Shown piece after piece: positions 7,919 to 11,565 of a DNA stretch of 11,565 bases (its first letter is position 1; each line of letters begins with the position of its first letter). Under the pieces are notes generated by a model. It was given only the letters and a program-made list of their open reading frames with translations. It was not told the origin of the DNA and ran no database searches. Made by a program: the position numbers and the translations under genes. The stretch comes from Planctomycetota bacterium (lineage in GTDB: Bacteria; Planctomycetota; UBA11346). The stretch spans positions 1 to 11,565 of the forward strand of contig JAHEDF010000072.1 of assembly GCA_024641365.1 (NCBI GenBank). Reading direction: 5' to 3'.

Positions 7919-9102
7919 TGTGCGATCTGATTTGGTACAGAATTAGTTTATGCGGTATATTTGGCATGGCATTAGCCACGGCAGAGGAGACAAATTGGGT
8001 CGATCAATTAAATCTTGAGACGCATGGATTTGCGAGTTTTGGTTATCTGGACACATCTCATAATAATTGGCTAGGTCAAACGCGTGATGGCACGGCAGAA
8101 TTTTGGGAAGTGGGGGCCAATGTTATCGCTCGACCAATGGACCGTTTACGCATTGGGGCACAAGTATTTGCCCGTGATTTAGTTAAATATGATAATGGCA
8201 ATCCAACTTTAGACTGGGCATATGCCGATTACAGGCTGATGGATGCAATTGGTATACAGGCTGGTCGATTTAAATTGCCACTTGGATTATACAATGAATC
8301 ATTGGATATCGACGCCGCTAGAACGTCGATATTTCTTGCGCCATCTGTCTATGCGCTCCGAAGTCGTGATTTGTATATTTCAACAGATGGGGCAAAAATA
8401 TATGGGTTATGTGATTTAAATTCAGCTGGCAGTTTTGAATATGCAGCATTTGTAGGGGCAAAAGAATTTAGTACAAAAGATGGATTTGCTACCTACATCT
8501 CTGAATTGGGTGTCGGCGATAAAATACACGAAATGAGAATAAATTATGTGGCTGGTGGTATGTGTCATTGGCATACCCCGATTGCAGGACTGGGCTTTCG
8601 TGTAAGTGGTGTATACGCAGATGATTTTTATGTTGATGCTTACGATACCGTTAATGTGCAAGATACTGAAACGCATGCTGATTATTGGTCAGGTTACGTG
8701 TCTCTTATTTATGAAATGCCGTCAATTACGCTTGTAACGGAATATCTGCGTTTACGTGGTCGTGGTGAAACGCTTTATTCACCAGGAATTCCCGGGTTTG
8801 GCAATCGAATTGAAATAAGAGATAATACTGAAGGCGCTTATATAAGTGCGACATGGCATGTGAAACCATGGCTTGAATTTTATGGGGCATTAGAAGGTGC
8901 TTGGGTTGATGCAAATGACCGTGATGGGACACGTGCCTATTCTTGGATTGTAGCGGCTAACGTGATGCCGCTACAGCATTGGTCGTTAAAATTGGAATAT
9001 CGTGATACTTACGGGACTATGGGTATTTATCCTTCGGATAACACCGGGGGGATTGCTTATCATTGGCAGGTTCTCGCATTGAAAACTACGGTGGATTTCT
9101 AA
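7918..9102 (+). CDS. Porin-like outer-membrane beta-barrel protein
   Basis: 394 aa. The N-terminus has a hydrophobic stretch (ISLCGIFGMALATAEE) that looks like a signal peptide cleaved near ATA-EE. The mature part is a run of alternating polar/hydrophobic beta strands rich in Tyr, Trp, Gly and Asp, with paired strands such as DRLRIGAQVFARDL, IGIQAGRFKLPLGLYNES, WSGYVSLIYEMPSITLVTEY, ISATWHVKPWLEFYGALEG and WSLKLEYRDTYGTMG. The last residue is Phe (KTTVDF), the usual C-terminal aromatic of BAM-inserted barrels. GRFKLPLGLYNE resembles the early strand-loop of phosphate/general porin relatives. The number of strands cannot be counted reliably here. Two cysteines in the mature part (YGLC, GGMC) are unusual for a porin. 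Translation is probably coupled to the kinase: ATG overlaps its TAA, with GGAAGAG 10 nt upstream. Substrate is unknown; the role is inferred from shape and neighbours. Confidence 0.8.
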   Translation: MCDLIWYRISLCGIFGMALATAEETNWVDQLNLETHGFASFGYLDTSHNNWLGQTRDGTAEFWEVGANVIARPMDRLRIGAQVFARDLVKYDNGNPTLDWAYADYRLMDAIGIQAGRFKLPLGLYNESLDIDAARTSIFLAPSVYALRSRDLYISTDGAKIYGLCDLNSAGSFEYAAFVGAKEFSTKDGFATYISELGVGDKIHEMRINYVAGGMCHWHTPIAGLGFRVSGVYADDFYVDAYDTVNVQDTETHADYWSGYVSLIYEMPSITLVTEYLRLRGRGETLYSPGIPGFGNRIEIRDNTEGAYISATWHVKPWLEFYGALEGAWVDANDRDGTRAYSWIVAANVMPLQHWSLKLEYRDTYGTMGIYPSDNTGGIAYHWQVLALKTTVDF

Positions 9103-9512
9103 TGCGGTTATTTCTTATTATTTTAATGCTTGTTGTAGGACAATCAGTGAACGCAGCTGTTGTTGTGGTTCATTCAAGTGTGGTACAATCGGAAATAACA
9201 GCCGATCAGGCTCGCGATTTATTATTGGGTCGCACAAATACATTTGAGAATGGGCAGAACGTAATATTGGTGATTTGCATGGATGAGGCAGCAGATGGCT
9301 CGATCAAAGCAATTACTGGCCGTAGTGCGAATTTATTATTGCGCGGATGGAAACGATTAGTCTTCTCTGGTTCTGGTGCTATGCCCATGCAATCTTCAAC
9401 GGTTTCAGATGCCTTGGCTTTAGTTGCGCGCACGCCACGCGCGATGGTCGTATTGCCCGAGGCTAAAGATGTACCTTCTGGTTGTCGTGTAATTAAAATT
9501 CTAGATAAGTAA
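9102..9512 (+). CDS. Small secreted PstS-like (phosphate-binding-like) periplasmic protein
   Basis: 136 aa with a clear signal peptide (MRLFLIILMLVVGQSVNA, cleaved before AVVVVHSS). The mature part of about 118 aa resembles the short PstS/phosphate ABC substrate-binding-like family found next to porins and sensor proteins: TADQARDLLLGRTNTFENGQ (family pattern LFxGxxxxFxNG), ITGRSANLLLRGWKRLVFSG, then GAMPMQSSTVSDALALVARTP and RAMVVLPE, where relatives often have a GAIGYV-type segment. It is only about half the length of a full two-lobed PstS. The start at 9102 is chosen over an in-frame ATG at 9063, which would lie inside the porin gene and delay the signal peptide; the 9102 ATG has GGTGGA 6 nt upstream and overlaps the porin stop (TAATG). 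No permease or ATPase is adjacent, so it is more likely a sensing or outer-membrane uptake partner than a transporter subunit. That is inference; ligand unknown. Confidence 0.75.
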   Translation: MRLFLIILMLVVGQSVNAAVVVVHSSVVQSEITADQARDLLLGRTNTFENGQNVILVICMDEAADGSIKAITGRSANLLLRGWKRLVFSGSGAMPMQSSTVSDALALVARTPRAMVVLPEAKDVPSGCRVIKILDK

Positions 9513-9524
9513 TAATAAATTAGC

Positions 9525-10061
9525 TCACAGCACAGGTGTATTTATTGGAGCATTTTGCAGGAGTTCGTTACGGTTTGCCGGCATAGACCACAAAGGAATA
9601 ATATGGCGTAGCCAATGCTGTTGCACTTTACTACGAAAATATTGCTCATGATCCCATTCAACTTGTGCCATACTCATAAGAGTTTGGGCAAATTCATAAT
9701 GTCCGGTAGCATTGGCCAATTGTGCCGCATCGACGTATTCCTGAATATTGCGTCGCTCAATCCATCCAGCGCCATACATGGGAAAAAACCAGCCGCTCAT
9801 ATAACATAACGTTGATAACGTGTGACCAATACAGGCGAATATCCATTCACGTACAGCAGAAGGTTGTGATCCAAGACTGGCCAGCATCTCTCCAACAGTT
9901 GCGCGATGGTCAGTTTCTTCACGACCAATTCTCGTTATAGTATCGCGCTCCTCCAAGTTTTTGACTGAATGAGCATGTCCATAATAAGCCAAAGACGCAG
10001 CGCGTTCGCCTGCGTGTGCAGCACGTAATATGCGAATGAGCTGTTGCTCGGCTTTAGGCAC
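9525..10061 (-). CDS. COQ7/ferritin-like diiron protein (demethoxyubiquinone hydroxylase-like family)
   Basis: 178 aa, a four-helix ferritin-like bundle with a diiron pattern: E19 in HAGERAA, E49-x-x-H52 in REETDH, a Glu in the third helix (E102 or E108 in IERRNIQEY), and E135-x-x-H138 in VEWDHE. This E..ExxH..E..ExxH order is that of COQ7, which hydroxylates demethoxyubiquinone in ubiquinone synthesis, but many bacteria carry such proteins without a proven quinone role, so no symbol is given. The segment GHTLSTLCYMSGWFFPMYG is hydrophobic and may lie against the membrane, as in COQ7. The start is GTG at 10061: AGGAG (10066-10070) lies 5 nt upstream and no other in-frame start exists before the upstream stop. 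It lies 53 nt downstream of serA on the same strand, so co-transcription is possible. Its stop is 12 nt from the stop of the convergent PstS-like gene. Confidence 0.75.
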   Translation of the reverse strand: MPKAEQQLIRILRAAHAGERAASLAYYGHAHSVKNLEERDTITRIGREETDHRATVGEMLASLGSQPSAVREWIFACIGHTLSTLCYMSGWFFPMYGAGWIERRNIQEYVDAAQLANATGHYEFAQTLMSMAQVEWDHEQYFRSKVQQHWLRHIIPLWSMPANRNELLQNAPINTPVL

Positions 10062-10080
10062 ATGGACTCCTGCGACCGAG

Positions 10081-10101
10081 CTAAAAGTAACAGTCTTTTA
10101 G
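10081..10101. repeat. 7-bp perfect inverted repeat between serA and the COQ7-like gene
   Basis: CTAAAAG (10081-10087) and CTTTTAG (10095-10101) flank TAACAGT. It lies 13 nt after the serA stop and about 10 nt before the Shine-Dalgarno of the COQ7-like gene. Being AT-rich with no T tract it would make only a weak hairpin, so it may be a partial terminator, an RNA stability element, or chance. Confidence 0.3.
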
Positions 10102-10114
10102 AGCGAGTCGTGGT

Positions 10115-11565
10115 TTACAGTGAAACTTTATAGGCCTTATTTGGTTTAACTGAACTACGAATTTGATCAACAACGTTAGTGGGGACTGGGTCGTCGAGCG
10201 TTAAAATCACCAATGCATCGCCGCGTCCGTCAATTCGACTGACTTCCATGCGTGCAATATTAATTTTATTGTCACCTAATATCGAGCCGTAACTACCAAC
10301 CATGCCGGGACGATCTGGATATTCCATAACTAATAAATGACCACCGACAGGTAGATCAATTGAGTAATCATTGTAGCGAACGACGCGCAATTGGTTGTTT
10401 ACTAAACTACCACCAATAATGTGTTCCCCTTTGGTGGTGACAGCTTTGACTGTGAGTTGTTCGCTTGGTCCACCATTGCTGCCTTTGGTTTGTTCACTTG
10501 ATGAACTGACCAAGGTTATGCCGCGTTCTTCTGCAATTTTGCTGACCGTAACAAAATTAACAATTTGATCGCTAATCATAGCGAGCGCGCCTTTAAGTGC
10601 GGCGGTCGCTAATGGCTTCGTATCGTATTTTGCTAAATCGCCGCGGGCAATTACTTCTAAACCTTTTAACGGTTCATCTAATGTTTGTACAACGGCTGCT
10701 CCTAAAGACTCGGCAGCGGCTAAATAACCATCAATGGCTGGATCAACGCGCAATTGCACGTTTACTGCATTAATTATTTTCCCAGTTGCGAAAAACGCAT
10801 TAAATTGATTCGCAATGTCGACAGATACTTTGACTTGCGCTTCTTCAGTACTGGCGCCTAAATGCGGAGTAATAATGCAATTCTTGGCACCACCTTGGAC
10901 GTATTTAAGCAATGGATTATCTTCAGGCATTGGCTCAGTTGCAAATACGTCAATGGCCGCGCCAGCAATTGTGCCTGCAGCTAAAGCATCAGCGAGCGCA
11001 GCCTCGTCAATAATACCACCGCGCGCCACATTGATAATGCGCGCTGATTTTTTCATTTGTTTAAGGCGATCAGCATTAATTAAATTACGCGTTTGTTCAG
11101 TTAAAGGTGTGTGCAATGTAATAAAATCAGCACGTTCTAATAATTGGTCAAGTGTGACTGATTCGATGCGTAATTCTTTTGCGACTTCTGGACTTAAAAA
11201 TGGGTCGTAAGCAACAACACTCATGCCAGCAGCTTGTAAAACTTGCGCGACGTGTTTACCAATTTTACCGAGCCCAACGATGCCTAAAACTTTTCCATCT
11301 AATTCGACGCCAGTAAAAGATTTTTTATCCCATTCACCTTTGTACGCTAATTTTCCATGTGCTTGTGGAATCATACGTGCGGCGGCGAAGACCATGCCAA
11401 TGGTGTGTTCTGCTGCCGATACAATATTTCCTAAAGGTGCGTTCATTACGATAACGCCAGCTCCAGTGGCATTCGGCAAGTCAACATTATCGACACCAAC
11501 TCCGGCACGACCGACGATTTTTAATTTCCCAGCACCAGCTTTGATGACCGCTTCGTTAACTTGGG
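10115..11565 (-). CDS. serA: D-3-phosphoglycerate dehydrogenase, long form with ACT domain (5' end beyond window)
   Basis: Oxidises 3-phosphoglycerate to 3-phosphohydroxypyruvate with NAD, the first step of serine synthesis; cytoplasmic. About 482 residues are in the window; reading stays open to the last base (VGRAGVGVDNVDLPNATG), so the N-terminal 40 or so residues are missing. Visible: Rossmann motif GIVGLGKIGKHVAQ, catalytic Arg in NVARGGIID (codon 11021-11023), Glu in ATEPMPEDNP (10934-10936) and His in ITPHLGAST (10862-10864). After the catalytic part comes an extra domain of roughly 150 residues (from NAVNVQLRVDPAIDGYL to about NNQLRVVRYND), as in the long Mycobacterium-type enzymes, then a C-terminal ACT domain (MEYPDRPGMVGSYG through IARMEVSRIDGRGDALVIL), which in relatives binds serine for feedback inhibition. 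The E. coli-type short form lacks the extra domain. The identification is secure. Confidence 0.95.
   Translation of the reverse strand, partial: QVNEAVIKAGAGKLKIVGRAGVGVDNVDLPNATGAGVIVMNAPLGNIVSAAEHTIGMVFAAARMIPQAHGKLAYKGEWDKKSFTGVELDGKVLGIVGLGKIGKHVAQVLQAAGMSVVAYDPFLSPEVAKELRIESVTLDQLLERADFITLHTPLTEQTRNLINADRLKQMKKSARIINVARGGIIDEAALADALAAGTIAGAAIDVFATEPMPEDNPLLKYVQGGAKNCIITPHLGASTEEAQVKVSVDIANQFNAFFATGKIINAVNVQLRVDPAIDGYLAAAESLGAAVVQTLDEPLKGLEVIARGDLAKYDTKPLATAALKGALAMISDQIVNFVTVSKIAEERGITLVSSSSEQTKGSNGGPSEQLTVKAVTTKGEHIIGGSLVNNQLRVVRYNDYSIDLPVGGHLLVMEYPDRPGMVGSYGSILGDNKINIARMEVSRIDGRGDALVILTLDDPVPTNVVDQIRSSVKPNKAYKVSL

Noticed and set aside
9063..9101. Earlier in-frame ATG for the PstS-like protein
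   Set aside because: It would put 13 charged or polar residues ahead of a clean signal peptide and lies inside the porin gene; the ATG at 9102 has a ribosome binding site and the same TAATG junction as the gene before.
10815..11210. 131-codon plus-strand open frame opposite serA
   Set aside because: Antisense to the NAD-binding and catalytic region of serA; Ser/Ala-rich translation typical of a shadow frame.

Overview
The window comes from a diderm (Gram-negative-type) bacterium. It encodes an outer-membrane beta-barrel protein, periplasmic signal peptides and a peptidoglycan-recycling set. By eye the DNA is moderately AT-rich, third codon positions favour A/T (TTA, GAA, AAT), and the style is the same throughout, so I see no clear foreign island. 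I see no rRNA, tRNA, insertion sequence, phage gene or CRISPR array. The lineage cannot be fixed from this sequence. The long phosphoglycerate dehydrogenase with an extra regulatory domain and the GH20 enzyme used beside recycling genes would suit the PVC superphylum or several proteobacterial groups, but that is a guess.

Region 1 (about 111-4424) is a peptidoglycan-recycling locus. On the minus strand a GH20 beta-N-acetylhexosaminidase is followed after 3 nt by a divergent anhydro-N-acetylmuramic acid kinase (anmK). An AmpG-like major facilitator permease is transcribed divergently. Together they can import anhydromuropeptides, remove GlcNAc and phosphorylate the anhydro-sugar. GH20 seems to take the place usually held by the GH3 enzyme NagZ.

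Region 2 (4428-4955, minus) is an O6-alkylguanine-DNA alkyltransferase (ogt type), tail to tail with ampG with only 3 nt between the stop codons.

Region 3 (5105-9512, plus) is a tightly coupled three-gene operon: a Cache-HAMP-PAS hybrid histidine kinase with a C-terminal receiver, a porin-like outer-membrane protein and a small secreted PstS-like protein. Both junctions are TAATG, where the stop codon overlaps the next start by one base. This is the most interesting part of the window: it looks like a sensing or uptake module whose ligand and output are unknown, with no ABC permease or ATPase visible.

Region 4 (9525-11565, minus) holds serA (3-phosphoglycerate dehydrogenase, N-terminus beyond the window edge) followed by a COQ7/ferritin-like diiron protein with a GTG start. 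The pair may be co-transcribed. Non-coding DNA is scarce: the largest gap is about 150 bp between ogt and the kinase, and it contains an imperfect inverted repeat.
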